Source: Xanthobacter autotrophicus Py2 (GTDB lineage Bacteria; Pseudomonadota; Alphaproteobacteria; Rhizobiales; Xanthobacteraceae). From it: 64,000 bases of DNA. Shown one piece after another: positions 18,199 to 27,721 of this stretch (position 1 is the first letter of the stretch; each line of letters starts with the position of its first letter). A program made the position numbers and the translations under genes. Where the stretch lies: the NCBI GenBank assembly GCA_000017645.1, contig CP000781.1, forward strand, positions 1,640,001-1,704,000. Reading direction: 5' to 3'. A model generated the notes under the pieces. The model made no database searches and had not been told where the DNA came from. It worked only from the letters and a program-made list of their open reading frames with translations.

Positions 18199-18304
18199 GG
18201 CAAGGTGGAGCTTGGCAAGGCGGAGCTTCGGCAGGGTGGAACTCAGCAAGGTGAAGCTCGGCAAGGTGAAGCTTGGCGAGGTGAAGCTTGGCGAGGTGGA
18301 ACCG
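18199..18304. repeat. 15-bp tandem repeat array (about 7 units)
   Basis: Seven imperfect 15-bp units with consensus GGCAAGGTGAAGCTT run from 18199 to 18304, with a one-base insertion after unit 2. They lie in the 288-bp gap between the divergent antiporter and leuS genes, starting 53 bp from the antiporter ATG and ending 131 bp before leuS. In one minus-strand frame they would read as repeats of A-K-L-H-L, but no ribosome site or convincing gene accompanies this. Unit number is likely to vary between strains. Confidence 0.85.
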
Positions 18305-18434
18305 GGCCTGCGGTCCGCAACGCACCATTGCGACCCGCCGACGGGCGCGCGCGCCCCCTCCGCGACCGGGAGAAAGGTTGACCGGGCGGCCTGTTTCTGT
18401 CCTAGTCCCGCGCGATTTTACCCTTGACGGATCC

Positions 18435-21119
18435 ATGACCCAAGATCGTACGACGGAGCGCGCCCCCGAGCGTGCGCAGGAGCGTAGCCCCGACCGCTAC
18501 AACGCCCGCGAAGCCGAGCCGAAGTGGCAGAAGACCTGGGCCGAGCGCGGCATCTTCCGCACGCGCAACGACGACCCGCGCCCGAAATTCTTCGTCATGG
18601 AGATGTTCCCCTATCCGTCGGGGCGCATCCACATCGGCCACGGCCGCAATTATGTGATGGGCGACGTGCTCGCGCGCTACAAGCGCATGCAGGGCTTCAA
18701 CGTGCTCCATCCCATGGGCTGGGACGCCTTCGGCCTGCCGGCGGAGAATGCCGCCATCGAGCGCGGCATCCACCCCAAGAGCTGGACCTACGAGAACATC
18801 GCCTCCATGCGCGAGCAGCTCCAGCTGCTCGGCCTCTCGCTGGACTGGAACCGCGAGATCGCCACCTGCGACCCGTCCTATTACGCGGAGCAGCAGCGCA
18901 TCTTCCTCGATTTCCTCGACAACGGCCTCGCCTACCGCAAGGAGAGCGAGGTCAATTGGGACCCGGTGGACAACACCGTGCTCGCCAACGAGCAGGTCAT
19001 CGACGGGCGCGGCTGGCGCTCGGGCGCCATCGTGGAGCGGCGCAAGCTGTCGCAGTGGTTCCTGCGCATCACCGATTTCGCCCAGGAGCTGCTGGACGCC
19101 CTCGATACGCTCGACCGCTGGCCCGAGAAGGTGCGCCTCATGCAGCGCAACTGGATCGGCCGCTCGGAAGGCATGGAAGTGCTGTTCGAGTTCACCAGGG
19201 CCTCGGTCTCGGCCGGCACCCTGCCGGCGGCGGCGAAGGCGGTGAAGGTCTACACCACCCGTCCGGACACCCTGTTCGGCGCCTCCTTCCTGGCGCTCTC
19301 TCCCGACCATCCGCTGGCCCAGCATCTGGCGCTGAAGGATGCGGCGCTCGCCGCCTTCATCGCCGAATGCAAGCGCGGCGGCACCTCGGCCGAGGAGATC
19401 GAGACCCAGGAGAAGATGGGCTACGCCACCGGCCTCGAGGTCGTCCACCCGCTGGACGACAAGCGCACCGTGCCGGTCTATGTGGCCAATTTCGTACTCA
19501 TGGATTACGGCACCGGCGCCATCTTCGGCTGCCCGGCCCATGACCAGCGCGACCTCGACTTCGCCCGCAAGTACGGCCTTTCCGTCACCCCCGTGGTGCT
19601 GCCCGCGGAGACCGATCCCGGCGCCTTCGTGGTGGACGACGTGGCCTATGACGGCGACGGCACCCTGTTCAATTCGGGCTTCCTCGACGGCATGAGCGTG
19701 CCCGACGCCAAGGAGGCGGTAGCCCGCCGCCTGGAGCGCTATCGCGTCGGCGACGAGCCGCAGGGCACGCGGCGGGTGAATTTCCGCCTGCGCGACTGGG
19801 GCATTTCCCGCCAGCGCTACTGGGGCTGCCCCATCCCGGTCATCCATTGCGACGCCTGCGGTCCCGTGGGCGTGCCGCGCGAGCAGCTGCCGGTGGCGCT
19901 GCCCGACGATGTCACCTTCGATCGCCCCGGCAATCCGCTGGACCGCGCCAAGGCGTGGCGCGACGTGCCGTGCCCCAAGTGCGGCAAGCCGGCCCGGCGC
20001 GAGACCGACACCATGGACACCTTCGTGGATTCGTCCTGGTATTTCCTGCGCTACGCCTCGGACAATCCGCAGGTGCCGCTGGACAAGGATGCGGTCGCCC
20101 ATTGGCTGCCCGTGGACCAGTATATCGGCGGCATCGAGCACGCGATCCTGCACCTGCTCTATTCGCGCTTCTTCACCCGGGCGCTGAAGAAGTGCGGCCG
20201 GGTGGATCTGGACGAGCCCTTCGCCGGCCTGTTCACCCAGGGCATGATCGTCCACGAGACTTATAAGGATACCGCCGGAAAGTGGCTGTTCCCGGAGGAG
20301 GTCAAGCTCCTCGGCAACGGCAAGGCGGTGAAGATCGCCGACGGCTCGGATGTCACCGTCTCCCCGCCGGAGAAGATGTCCAAGTCCAAGCGCAACGTGG
20401 TGGCCCCCGAGGTGGTGGCCGATACCTACGGCGTGGATTGCGCCCGCTGGTTCATGCTCTCCGACACCCCGCCCGAGCGCGACAGCGAGTGGACGCAGGG
20501 TGGCATCGAGGGCGCCTGGCGCTTCGTGCAGCGGGTCTGGCGGCTGGTGAACGAGGCGGTGGAGCTGGGCGCGTCCGCAGGTTCCCCGCGCCCGGATGCC
20601 TTCTCGCCCACCGCCCTCGGCCTGCGCCGGGCCGCCCACGGCCTGGTGGCGACGGTAGCCGAGGACATCGAGCGCCTGCGCTTCAACGTGGCGGTGGCCC
20701 ACGTGCACGAATTCGCCAACGCCTTCGGCAGTGCCATCGCCGTGGCTCGGGCGGAGAAGGCGGTGCCGGCGGATCTCGCCTTCGCCTTGCGCGAGGCAGC
20801 GGAAATGCTTGCGTCGGTGGTCGCGCCCATGGTGCCGCATCTGGCCGAGGAATGCTGGGTTGCCCTCGGCGGCTCGACGCTGGTGGCGCAGGCCCCGTGG
20901 CCGAAGGTGGAGGCCGACCTGCTGCGTCAGGACACGGTCACACTTCCGATCCAGATCAATGGCAAGAAGCGCGATGATATCGTCGTGCCGCGCGAGGCGA
21001 CGGCGGCGGAAGTGGAAGCGCTGGTGCTAAAGCTGGAAAGCGTGCAGCGGGCACTCGACGGCCGCGCGCCAAAGCGTATCATCGTGGTGCCGCAGAGGAT
21101 CGTGAATGTCGTTGCCTGA
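18435..21119 (+). CDS. leuS: Leucyl-tRNA synthetase
   Basis: 894 residues. Class I signatures are present: His66-Ile-Gly-His69 in [12 protein letters not shown] and Lys647-Met-Ser-Lys-Ser651. The editing domain lies between ([20 protein letters not shown]). The C-terminal [13 protein letters not shown] region is typical. It charges tRNA-Leu in the cytoplasm. The frame is open to 18288, but I choose ATG 18435. The first ~22 residues are a charged Glu/Arg-rich extension before [11 protein letters not shown], where family homology begins. lptE starts inside its last codons, so leuS-lptE-holA form an operon, an order common in this bacterial class. Confidence 0.96.
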   Translation: MTQDRTTERAPERAQERSPDRYNAREAEPKWQKTWAERGIFRTRNDDPRPKFFVMEMFPYPSGRIHIGHGRNYVMGDVLARYKRMQGFNVLHPMGWDAFGLPAENAAIERGIHPKSWTYENIASMREQLQLLGLSLDWNREIATCDPSYYAEQQRIFLDFLDNGLAYRKESEVNWDPVDNTVLANEQVIDGRGWRSGAIVERRKLSQWFLRITDFAQELLDALDTLDRWPEKVRLMQRNWIGRSEGMEVLFEFTRASVSAGTLPAAAKAVKVYTTRPDTLFGASFLALSPDHPLAQHLALKDAALAAFIAECKRGGTSAEEIETQEKMGYATGLEVVHPLDDKRTVPVYVANFVLMDYGTGAIFGCPAHDQRDLDFARKYGLSVTPVVLPAETDPGAFVVDDVAYDGDGTLFNSGFLDGMSVPDAKEAVARRLERYRVGDEPQGTRRVNFRLRDWGISRQRYWGCPIPVIHCDACGPVGVPREQLPVALPDDVTFDRPGNPLDRAKAWRDVPCPKCGKPARRETDTMDTFVDSSWYFLRYASDNPQVPLDKDAVAHWLPVDQYIGGIEHAILHLLYSRFFTRALKKCGRVDLDEPFAGLFTQGMIVHETYKDTAGKWLFPEEVKLLGNGKAVKIADGSDVTVSPPEKMSKSKRNVVAPEVVADTYGVDCARWFMLSDTPPERDSEWTQGGIEGAWRFVQRVWRLVNEAVELGASAGSPRPDAFSPTALGLRRAAHGLVATVAEDIERLRFNVAVAHVHEFANAFGSAIAVARAEKAVPADLAFALREAAEMLASVVAPMVPHLAEECWVALGGSTLVAQAPWPKVEADLLRQDTVTLPIQINGKKRDDIVVPREATAAEVEALVLKLESVQRALDGRAPKRIIVVPQRIVNVVA

Positions 21120-21723
21120 TCCCTCGACCCAAGTGTCCCGCCCTGCTTCCCGGCTGGGGCGGCTTGCCCGTGCCCCGCTCGCGGCGCGGCTGGCGCTGGT
21201 GTGCGCCCTGTCTGGCGCGCTCGCCGGCTGCTTCCAGCCGCTGTATGCGGAAAATTCCACGGTGGGCGGCCCCGCCCTCATGGACAAGTTCCGGGACGTG
21301 GATGTCATCGAGATCCGGGGCCGGCTCGGCAACGACCTGCGCAACGACCTCATCTTCGCCCTCACCGGCGGCTCGGGGAACCCGAAGGGTGCGCCGCTCC
21401 AGCTCATCGTCGCGGTGGATACCTCCGCGTCCACGGCCATCGTGAACTCGTCCTCGGGCCTGCCCGAGAACCAGGTCATCCGCGTCACCGCCAACTGGCG
21501 GTTGGTGAAGACGACCGACGACCTGAAGAAGCCGGTGGTGGTCGTGACCACGGGCGCGGCGTCCGGTACCGCCACCATCGACACCAGCGACCAGCGCTTT
21601 GCCAATTACAGCGCCACCATGGACGCCGAGAAGCGCGCCGCGCGCAGCGTCGCGGACCAGATCAAGGCCCAGCTTGGCGCCTTCTTCATCCGCAATCCCA
21701 GCGTCCCCGGCTCGGCGAGCTGA
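21106..21723 (+). CDS. lptE: LPS-assembly lipoprotein LptE
   Basis: 205 residues. A lipobox Leu39-Ala-Gly-Cys42 follows a hydrophobic segment ([18 protein letters not shown]), so Cys42 should be lipidated. The segment FQPLYAEN after it is typical of alphaproteobacterial LptE. The protein plugs the outer-membrane LptD barrel and helps insert lipopolysaccharide. The first ~25 residues before the hydrophobic core are long for a lipoprotein signal; GTG 21133 is a possible later start. It overlaps the end of leuS by 14 bases and is followed by holA after 3 bases. Confidence 0.85.
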   Translation: MSLPDPSTQVSRPASRLGRLARAPLAARLALVCALSGALAGCFQPLYAENSTVGGPALMDKFRDVDVIEIRGRLGNDLRNDLIFALTGGSGNPKGAPLQLIVAVDTSASTAIVNSSSGLPENQVIRVTANWRLVKTTDDLKKPVVVVTTGAASGTATIDTSDQRFANYSATMDAEKRAARSVADQIKAQLGAFFIRNPSVPGSAS

Positions 21724-21726
21724 GCC

Positions 21727-22755
21727 GTGGTCGCGGTGCGGCCCGGCGACGCCGAGACGGCGCTCGCCCGGCGCGACCCGGGCAAGAGTGTCGTCCTCAT
21801 CTTCGGCCCCGATACCGGCCTCGTGCATGAGCGGGCCCAGGGCCTGGTGCGTCGCGCCGTGCCCGATGCGCATGATCCGTTCGCCCTGGTGCGCCTCGAA
21901 GGCGACGACATCTCCTCCGACCCCCGCCGGCTGATCGACGAGACCTCCACCATCGGCCTGTTCGGCGGCGAGCGGGTGGTGTGGGTGCGCGCCGGCAGCC
22001 GCAACATCGTCCCGGCGCTTCAGCCCGTGCTCGCCGGCCGCTGCGATGCGCTGGTGGTGGTGGAGGCCGGCGACCTCAAGAAGGGTGCCCCCTTGCGCGC
22101 CCTTTGCGAGAACGCCCCCAACGCCCTCGCCATCGCCTGCTATGCCGACAGCGACCGCGATCTTTCCCGCCTCGTGGATGCCATGATGGCCGAGGCGGGC
22201 CTCACCATCGACCGGGATGCGCGGGACCTCCTGGTCTCCCTCATCGGCGGCGATCGCCTGGCGTCGCGCGGGGAGATCGCCAAGCTCATCCTCTACGCCC
22301 AGGGGCAGCAGCGGGTGAGCCTTGAGGATGTACGGACCATCGTGGGCGATGCCTCGGCGCTGGCCCTCGATGATGTGGTGGATTCGGCGCTGGCCGGGGA
22401 GACGCGGGAGGCGCTGGCCGCCCTCGCCAAGGCCATGGGCGCGGCGACCCGGCCCGATGCGGTGCTGGGTAGCCTGTTGCGCGCGCTCACCGCCCTGCAT
22501 CCCATGACGCTCGCCGTCGCCGGCGGGGCGAGCCCCGACCAGGTGGTGGGATCGGCCCGCCCGCCGGTGCATTTCTCGCGCAAGGCGAAGATGGAGAAAG
22601 CCTTGCGGGCGCTGGATCCGGACCGTTGCCTGAAGGCGCTTCTGGCGGTGGATGACGCCGTGCTCGCCGCCCGCCGGAACGCCCCGCTGGCGCCTGCCAT
22701 CTGCGAGCGGGTGGTGCTTCAGGTGGCCCAGCAGGCGGGGCGGGGACGGCGGTAA
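21727..22755 (+). CDS. holA: DNA polymerase III subunit delta
   Basis: 342 residues, the usual length of HolA, the clamp-loader subunit that opens the beta clamp. It begins at GTG 21727, three bases after lptE. Recognised segments are SVVLIFGPDTGLVHERAQ near the N-terminus (degenerate AAA+ fold), LIDETSTIGLFGGERVVWVR, and the C-terminal PPVHFSRKAKMEKALRAL with a bundle of helices. The position directly after leuS-lptE is conserved in related bacteria. The second clamp-loader gene in the window, holC, lies 8 kb away. Confidence 0.92.
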   Translation: MVAVRPGDAETALARRDPGKSVVLIFGPDTGLVHERAQGLVRRAVPDAHDPFALVRLEGDDISSDPRRLIDETSTIGLFGGERVVWVRAGSRNIVPALQPVLAGRCDALVVVEAGDLKKGAPLRALCENAPNALAIACYADSDRDLSRLVDAMMAEAGLTIDRDARDLLVSLIGGDRLASRGEIAKLILYAQGQQRVSLEDVRTIVGDASALALDDVVDSALAGETREALAALAKAMGAATRPDAVLGSLLRALTALHPMTLAVAGGASPDQVVGSARPPVHFSRKAKMEKALRALDPDRCLKALLAVDDAVLAARRNAPLAPAICERVVLQVAQQAGRGRR

Positions 22756-22765
22756 AAGAAAGCCG

Positions 22766-24127
22766 TCAGCCGGCTTCGTCGGGCTTCAGGGCGCGGAAGT
22801 GGCCTTTCACCTGCAACCAGCCGAGGGCGGCGAGGCCCGGCAGGCCCGCCACCGCGGTGAGGGCGAAGAACAGCGGCCAGCCCGACGCCTCTGCGATGGC
22901 GCCGCTTGAGGAGCCGAGCAGGGTCCGGCCCACGGCGGTCAGCGCCGTGAGCAGCGCATATTGGGTGGCGGTATGCTCGCGCGCGCCGCACAGGGCGGAG
23001 AGGTAGGCGACGAAGATCACCGTGCCGATGGCGCTGGTGAAATTCTCCACCAGGATCACGCCCGTGAGCACGCTGGCGTTCGGCCCGGCATAGGCCTGCA
23101 GGGTGAAGCCGAGGTTCGACGTCATCTGCAGCACGCCGGAAATCCACAGGCAGGTGACGAGCGGATAGGCGCGGGCGAGATAGGCGCCCACGAAGCCACC
23201 GACGATGGTGCCGCCGAAGCCCACCACCTTGACGATTTCCACGTAGGTCGCCTTGCTGAAGCCGATGTCCAGCACGAACGGCCCGGTGAGCACGCCGGCA
23301 AAGGCATCGCAGAATTTGAACAGCATGACGAACAGAAGGATCATCACCGCCTGGTCGCGGGTGAGGAAATCGCGGAACGCACCCACCGTGGTGGCGAGCA
23401 GCCGGTGTCCGGTACCCTCGCCCACCTTGCGTTCCGGCGCCTTTGGCTCGCGGGCGAACAGGGTGGCGGCGACGCCGACGGCGACGCACGCCCCTGCCAG
23501 CGCGTAGCCCCAGAACCAGCTGGTGGCGCGCGGCAGTGCGTGCGCTTCCTCTAGGTAGGCCACCAATGCGATGACGCCGGCACCGGTCGCCAACATGGCC
23601 AGACGGTATCCGGTGACGTAGCCGGCCATGCCGGCGGCCTGCTCGCTGGAACTGTCCAGCCGCTCCACGCGGAAGGCGTCCACGGCGATGTCCTGGGTGG
23701 CGGAGGCGATGGCCACCGCCAGGGCGCAGGCGGCCACCGCGAAGGGGGAGGCCACCGGATCCTGCACAGCCAGCGCGGCGATGGCGGCCATGAGCACGAT
23801 CTGGCAGGTGAGCAGCCAGCCGCGTCGCCGGCCCAGCAGGCGCGACAGCAGCGGCACGTCGACCGCATCGAGCACCGGCGCCCAGAGGAATTTCAGGGTG
23901 TAGGGCAGGCCCACCAGGCTGAACAGGCCGATGGTGGTGAGCGTCACCCCCACGTCCTTCATCCACAAGGCGAGGGTGCCGCCGGTGAGCGCCAGCGGCA
24001 GGCCGGAGGAGAAGCCGAGCAGGCTGACGCTCAGCACGTCGCGCTGGGTATAGAGCGCGAACGCCTCCTTCAGGGAGCGGCGCTGCGGCGCGGTGCCGCC
24101 GGACGGGCTGAGGGTTTGCTCGGTCAT
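22766..24127 (-). CDS. ampG: AmpG-like MFS permease
   Basis: 453 residues with about 12-14 transmembrane segments. The N-terminal pattern LLGFSSGLPLALTGGTLALW, then GLFSLVGLPYTLKFLWAPVLD and ATQDIAVDAFRVE, is characteristic of AmpG. AmpG imports anhydromuropeptides released from the cell wall, for recycling; in some bacteria this controls beta-lactamase induction. A class D beta-lactamase gene lies 8 kb away, but no ampR or ampD is present, so a link is speculative. Convergent with holA (10-bp gap). About 130 bp separate it from the regulator gene downstream of which it is not transcribed (that gene lies further along the plus coordinates on the same strand). Confidence 0.85.
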   Translation of the reverse strand: MTEQTLSPSGGTAPQRRSLKEAFALYTQRDVLSVSLLGFSSGLPLALTGGTLALWMKDVGVTLTTIGLFSLVGLPYTLKFLWAPVLDAVDVPLLSRLLGRRRGWLLTCQIVLMAAIAALAVQDPVASPFAVAACALAVAIASATQDIAVDAFRVERLDSSSEQAAGMAGYVTGYRLAMLATGAGVIALVAYLEEAHALPRATSWFWGYALAGACVAVGVAATLFAREPKAPERKVGEGTGHRLLATTVGAFRDFLTRDQAVMILLFVMLFKFCDAFAGVLTGPFVLDIGFSKATYVEIVKVVGFGGTIVGGFVGAYLARAYPLVTCLWISGVLQMTSNLGFTLQAYAGPNASVLTGVILVENFTSAIGTVIFVAYLSALCGAREHTATQYALLTALTAVGRTLLGSSSGAIAEASGWPLFFALTAVAGLPGLAALGWLQVKGHFRALKPDEAG

Positions 24128-24259
24128 ATGGATCCTTCGGCCGTTGCCGGTGGGCGGGCGCGGTCGCGGGGAACACGCCCGACCTGTCCCGACGAGCTTT
24201 AGACCGTGACCGGTGAAAAGGTCCCTACCGGGGCGGCGGACACCGTCAGGCCAATACCG

Positions 24260-24934
24260 TCAGGCCTGCGACTGGCTCCAGAGCCCGGCTTCAACCTTCG
24301 ACACCGCGATAACGGCCTGGGTGCGGCTTTCCACGCCGAGCTTCTGCAGGATGGCGGAGACGTGGGCCTTCACCGTCGCCTCGGAGACGCTCAGCTCATA
24401 GGCGATCTGCTTGTTGAGCCGGCCTTCGGACAGCATCATCAGCACCCGCACCTGCTGGGGCGTCAGGGTGGCGAGGCGGGCGATGATGGCGTCCGTCTCC
24501 GCGTCGGCCCGGGCACCGAGGCTGATGTCCGACGGCACGAAGGCCTCGCCCCCGAGCACGCTTGCCACCGCATCGCGCATGTCGGCGACGCTCATGGTCT
24601 TGGGAATGAAGCCCGAGGCGCCGAGGTCGATGCAGCGGCGGATGACGGCGGTCTCTTCGTTTCCCGATACCACCACCACCGGCAGGCTGGTGTATTGGGC
24701 GCGCAGATAGATGAGACCCGAGAAGCCCCGCGCCCCCGGCATGGTGAGGTCGAGCAGGATCAGGTCGAAATCGCGGTCGCGTTCCAGCAACGCGGTGAGG
24801 TCGTCGAAGGTGCCCACCTCCTCGATGGTGGCGTCGGCATGACGTCCAAGCACCGCCTCGCGCAGGGCGCCGCGGAACAGGGGGTGGTCGTCGGCGATTA
24901 CGAGGCGCAGGCTGCCCCCGGCGGCTTCTCCCAA
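24260..24934 (-). CDS. LuxR-type (NarL/FixJ) response regulator
   Basis: 224 residues if started at TTG 24934. The receiver domain has acidic Asp15-Asp16, phosphoacceptor Asp62 in LILLDLTMPG and the conserved Lys in GFIPK. The C-terminal LuxR helix-turn-helix is LTPQQVRVLMMLSEGRLNKQ followed by IAYELSVSEATVKAHVSAIL. The frame is open to 25105, but the longer form would add about 57 residues with no domain and run into yjbQ. TTG 24934 is preceded by GGAGGG and gives the normal family length. No sensor kinase gene is adjacent, so this is an orphan regulator in the window. The N-terminus is the uncertain part. Confidence 0.8.
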   Translation of the reverse strand: MGEAAGGSLRLVIADDHPLFRGALREAVLGRHADATIEEVGTFDDLTALLERDRDFDLILLDLTMPGARGFSGLIYLRAQYTSLPVVVVSGNEETAVIRRCIDLGASGFIPKTMSVADMRDAVASVLGGEAFVPSDISLGARADAETDAIIARLATLTPQQVRVLMMLSEGRLNKQIAYELSVSEATVKAHVSAILQKLGVESRTQAVIAVSKVEAGLWSQSQA

Positions 24935-25040
24935 TGCTCCCTCCCGGCGGCTCCGCCCTTCTTGTCTTCGCGGGAGGACGGCGCCCACCGCGAATCGGCT
25001 CGCCCGATCATCAATCCGTGGCGAAGCGGTGACAAGCCGA

Positions 25041-25514
25041 TCACGCCATATGACCGATTGTTCCCGTGAATACCAGCACCACCTCACGTCGCTGGGGCCG
25101 GTCACGATGCTCGATCAGGTAAAGGCCCTGCCATGTGCCGAGCGCCATGCGACCCTGGCTTACCGGAATGGACAGGCTGGTGTCGGTCAGAAGGGTGCGC
25201 ACATGGGCCGGCATGTCGTCCGGCCCCTCAGTGTCGTGGACCCAGCCGAAATTCCGGGGCGCGAGGCTTTCGAGAGCGCTGAGGAGGTCGGTGCGCACGT
25301 CAGGGTCCGCATTCTCCTGGATGGTCAGGGAGGCCGAGGTGTGGCGGCAGAACACCGTCAGCACTCCCGCGCCGGCCGCGATGTCGCCGAGGAAGGCTGC
25401 CGCCTCGGCGGTAATCTCGGTGAAGCCCTCGCCGGGCGTCGTCAGCTGCAGGCGGGCCTCGGCGTGGCGCACGGCTTCGCTCAGGGTCGGCGCGGAGCGG
25501 GTGGTGCGGGCCAT
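25041..25514 (-). CDS. YjbQ family protein (UPF0047, thiamine-phosphate synthase-like)
   Basis: 157 residues, the typical YjbQ length. The conserved blocks VFCRHTSASLTIQENADPDV (His in the metal/active site) and MALGTWQGLYLIEHRDRPQR are both present. Family members show weak thiamine-phosphate synthase activity in complementation tests, but the cellular role is unclear. ATG 25514 is preceded by AGGAGA six bases upstream; the longer open frame to 25916 is ignored. It lies divergent from the esterase gene and upstream of the response regulator gene on the same strand. Confidence 0.88.
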   Translation of the reverse strand: MARTTRSAPTLSEAVRHAEARLQLTTPGEGFTEITAEAAAFLGDIAAGAGVLTVFCRHTSASLTIQENADPDVRTDLLSALESLAPRNFGWVHDTEGPDDMPAHVRTLLTDTSLSIPVSQGRMALGTWQGLYLIEHRDRPQRREVVLVFTGTIGHMA

Positions 25515-25674
25515 GGCGGGTCTCCTGCGGGGCGCCGGCAGGGATGATCCGGCCGGCGGCGTTTCTGGTATCGGCGTCTTGCGCCGAGCGGTTCCGGCTC
25601 GTACCAGTTTTGCCATCTCCCCGTCTTTATCGCGACTGCGGCCGGCTGGCCGCCGCCGCCAGGGACTGTCGCCG

Positions 25675-26631
25675 ATGTCGAAGCTGGTTCTTGATGCCGC
25701 CGTGTTCTCGCCGGCGGCCGTCGCGCCCGATACCCGCATGGTCAACGACGCCATCGTCAAGATCATGAAGACCATTCCTGATCGCTGGGCGGTGCCGCTA
25801 CCGGAGATCCGCGCCGCGCGGCTGTCCGGCAAGGGCGTGTTCCCGCTCGCGCCGGAAAGCGCGCGGGCGCGGCAGGAGACCATTCCCGGCCCGCGCGGGG
25901 ATATTCCGGTGCGCATCTACATGCCGGATGGCGCCCCCACCGGCGTCTACCTGCACATCCACGGCGGCGGCTGGACCGTGGGCTCGGCGCGGGAGAACGA
26001 GGGGATGCTGGACCGCATCGCCGGCCAGTGCGGGCTGGCCGTGGTCTCGGTGGACTACGCGCTCGCCCCCGAGGAGCCCTATCCCGCCGGCCCGGATGAT
26101 TGCGAGGCGGCGGCGCTGTGGCTGGTGAAGGAGGGCGCGGCCCGCTTCGGCACCGAGCGTTTCGCCATCGGCGGCGAATCGGGCGGGGCGACGCTCGCGG
26201 TGACGACGCTGGTGCGGCTGCGCGACAAGCACCAGCTTGCGCCGTTCTCGGCGGCGATGCTGACGGCCGGCTGCTTCGACCTGCGCCTGACCCCCTCCGC
26301 GCGCAACTGGGGCGACGAGCCGCTGGTGCTGAACACGCGGGACATCACCTTCTTCGTGAACAATTATCTTCGGCTGGAGGGCAAGGCCGAGGAGGCGGAT
26401 GTCTCCCCGCTGCTCGGCAACCTGAAGGGCCTGCCGAAGGCGCTGTTCATGGTGGGCACGCGCGACGCGCTGCTCGACGACACCCTGTTCATGGCCAACG
26501 CCTGGCTCGCGGCCGGCAACGTGGCGGAGCTCGATGTCTATCCCGGCGGCTGCCACGTCTTCATCGGCTTTCCCGGTACCCTCGCCGATCAGGGCCTCAA
26601 GCGCATGTGCGCCTATCTGAGCGCGTTCTGA
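25675..26631 (+). CDS. HSL-family alpha/beta hydrolase (esterase)
   Basis: 318 residues. The oxyanion-hole motif His96-Gly-Gly-Gly-Trp100 and the nucleophile elbow Gly167-Glu-Ser169-Gly-Gly171 place it in the hormone-sensitive-lipase group (Abhydrolase_3). The remaining triad residues are probably the Asp in GTRDALLDD and the His in GGCHVFIGF. Cytoplasmic, with no signal peptide. It should hydrolyse short-chain carboxylic esters; the natural substrate is unknown. The frame is open to 25135, but ATG 25675 starts just where homology begins. Monocistronic; 7 bp from the end of the convergent next gene. Confidence 0.85.
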   Translation: MSKLVLDAAVFSPAAVAPDTRMVNDAIVKIMKTIPDRWAVPLPEIRAARLSGKGVFPLAPESARARQETIPGPRGDIPVRIYMPDGAPTGVYLHIHGGGWTVGSARENEGMLDRIAGQCGLAVVSVDYALAPEEPYPAGPDDCEAAALWLVKEGAARFGTERFAIGGESGGATLAVTTLVRLRDKHQLAPFSAAMLTAGCFDLRLTPSARNWGDEPLVLNTRDITFFVNNYLRLEGKAEEADVSPLLGNLKGLPKALFMVGTRDALLDDTLFMANAWLAAGNVAELDVYPGGCHVFIGFPGTLADQGLKRMCAYLSAF

Positions 26632-26638
26632 ACGCCGG

Positions 26639-27142
26639 TCAGAGGCGCTCCTCGCCGGTTGGGGCGCGCAACTCGTCGATCAGGCCTTTGAGGCGCCGGT
26701 AGAAGCGCTCCGCATAGGCGAAGGCCTGGTCGAGGTCGGTGGCGTTCGGCGCGGCACCCGGCGGCACTGGCGTTGCCGGCGTTCCCGGTTGGGGCGGCAA
26801 AGGCTGTGGCGACACGGCGGCGGCGCGGCGCAAGGTGTCCACCTCGGCCCTGAGCCGGGCGATCTCGGCCTCATAGGCATCACGGGTGTCCGGCACCGCC
26901 TCGCAGGTGAACCCCGAGGGCCGTTTGGCGCACAGCGACACATTGCCGGTTTCCCGGTCGAGCTTCAGCGCGCCGCCCTCCACCGGGGCGAACGCGAAGC
27001 GTGGCGCGGAGGTCTCGGCCGACGGCGCTGCCTGGGCTGTTCCCTGGGGCGCCGCCTGCGCCATGGCGGGGGTGGCCGCCAGCGGGGCGACAACAAGGGC
27101 GCACAGGGTGACGAGGCGCAGATCAGCGGTGGAACGGGTCAT
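26639..27142 (-). CDS. Hypothetical exported protein with short coiled coil
   Basis: About 167 residues. A signal peptide (TLCALVVAPLAATPAMAQ) is followed by a Gln/Ala/Pro linker and a compact segment FAFAPVEGGALKLDRETGNV. Two cysteines follow, at V-S-L-C and F-T-C-E. Then come a predicted coiled coil (YEAEIARLRAEVDTLRRAAA), a Pro-rich stretch and a C-terminal helix. Similar proteins occur in related bacteria without a known role. Two ATGs stand in tandem (27145 and 27142); the second is better spaced from GGGAGG. Transcribed alone. Confidence 0.7.
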   Translation of the reverse strand: MTRSTADLRLVTLCALVVAPLAATPAMAQAAPQGTAQAAPSAETSAPRFAFAPVEGGALKLDRETGNVSLCAKRPSGFTCEAVPDTRDAYEAEIARLRAEVDTLRRAAAVSPQPLPPQPGTPATPVPPGAAPNATDLDQAFAYAERFYRRLKGLIDELRAPTGEERL

Positions 27143-27282
27143 CATCGCCTCCCGTGAGGGCGGCGCACGGCCGCCTTTGGCGAAACATAGGCGCTCCGAT
27201 CCGGTCCGGAAGGGGCGGCGTCACCTTGGCAGGATGGGGGACGGCAACTGAAACGGGTGTCATCCCTCTGCCCGGCCAAGTT

Positions 27283-27317
27283 CCCGCCGGCCCGTGCATC
27301 GCGAACGGGTCGGCGGG
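27283..27317. repeat. Hairpin downstream of sorB
   Basis: 13-bp stem (27283-27295 with 27305-27317, one G-T pair, 9-base loop) in the 244-bp gap between sorB and the next minus-strand gene. No T-tract follows, so it may be a Rho-assisted terminator or an RNA-stabilising end. Confidence 0.45.
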
Positions 27318-27389
27318 GGCCGACCTTAAACGGCAGGCAGGGGAAAGCGTTCCCCCATAACGCCGCGTTCCCCTGTGCTCGACGCCGCT

Positions 27390-27710
27390 CTAATAGGTCG
27401 CTGCCAGGTAATCGACGATTGCCTTGGCGTCGGTGTCGTCGATCGGCGCATGGTAGGCCGAGATCATCTTGTGGACTTCAGCCTCCCAGAACGGCCGTCC
27501 CATGTGCGGTGGCTGGGTGGTGATGTAGTCCGCCGAATGGCAGGCGGCGCAATTGTTCTCGGCCGACTCGATGCCCGGTCCCGGCTTGAACACCGAGGTT
27601 TCCTCAGGCAGCTCGTAGGTCAAGGGCTTGGCCACCACCATACTCGCGAGAGGCCCGGCGACGGTACCGGCGACAGCCACGGCGGCGAGGGATTTGAGAT
27701 GCTTGATCAT
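27390..27710 (-). CDS. sorB: Sulfite dehydrogenase cytochrome c subunit SorB
   Basis: 106 residues with a signal peptide (SLAAVAVAGTVAGPLASMVV). It has one haem c site, Cys54-Ala-Ala-Cys57-His58, and a candidate axial Met70 in PPHMGRPFW. The size and the location directly after sorA match SorB, the c-type haem subunit that takes electrons from the molybdenum centre of SorA in the periplasm and passes them to soluble cytochrome c. ATG 27710 has GGGAGAG upstream; the stop of sorA lies 11 bp before it, so the pair is one transcript. Confidence 0.9.
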   Translation of the reverse strand: MIKHLKSLAAVAVAGTVAGPLASMVVAKPLTYELPEETSVFKPGPGIESAENNCAACHSADYITTQPPHMGRPFWEAEVHKMISAYHAPIDDTDAKAIVDYLAATY

Positions 27711-27721
27711 CGTTCTCTCCC

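Noticed and set aside
18161..18436. Minus-strand 91-codon frame with A-K-L-H-L repeats as a real repeat protein
   Set aside because: It lies over the leuS promoter region, lacks a ribosome site, and its periodicity is explained by the 15-bp DNA repeat; kept only as a repeat finding.
18402..20840. 812-codon open frame antisense to leuS
   Set aside because: Shadow of leuS; no ribosome site or domain.
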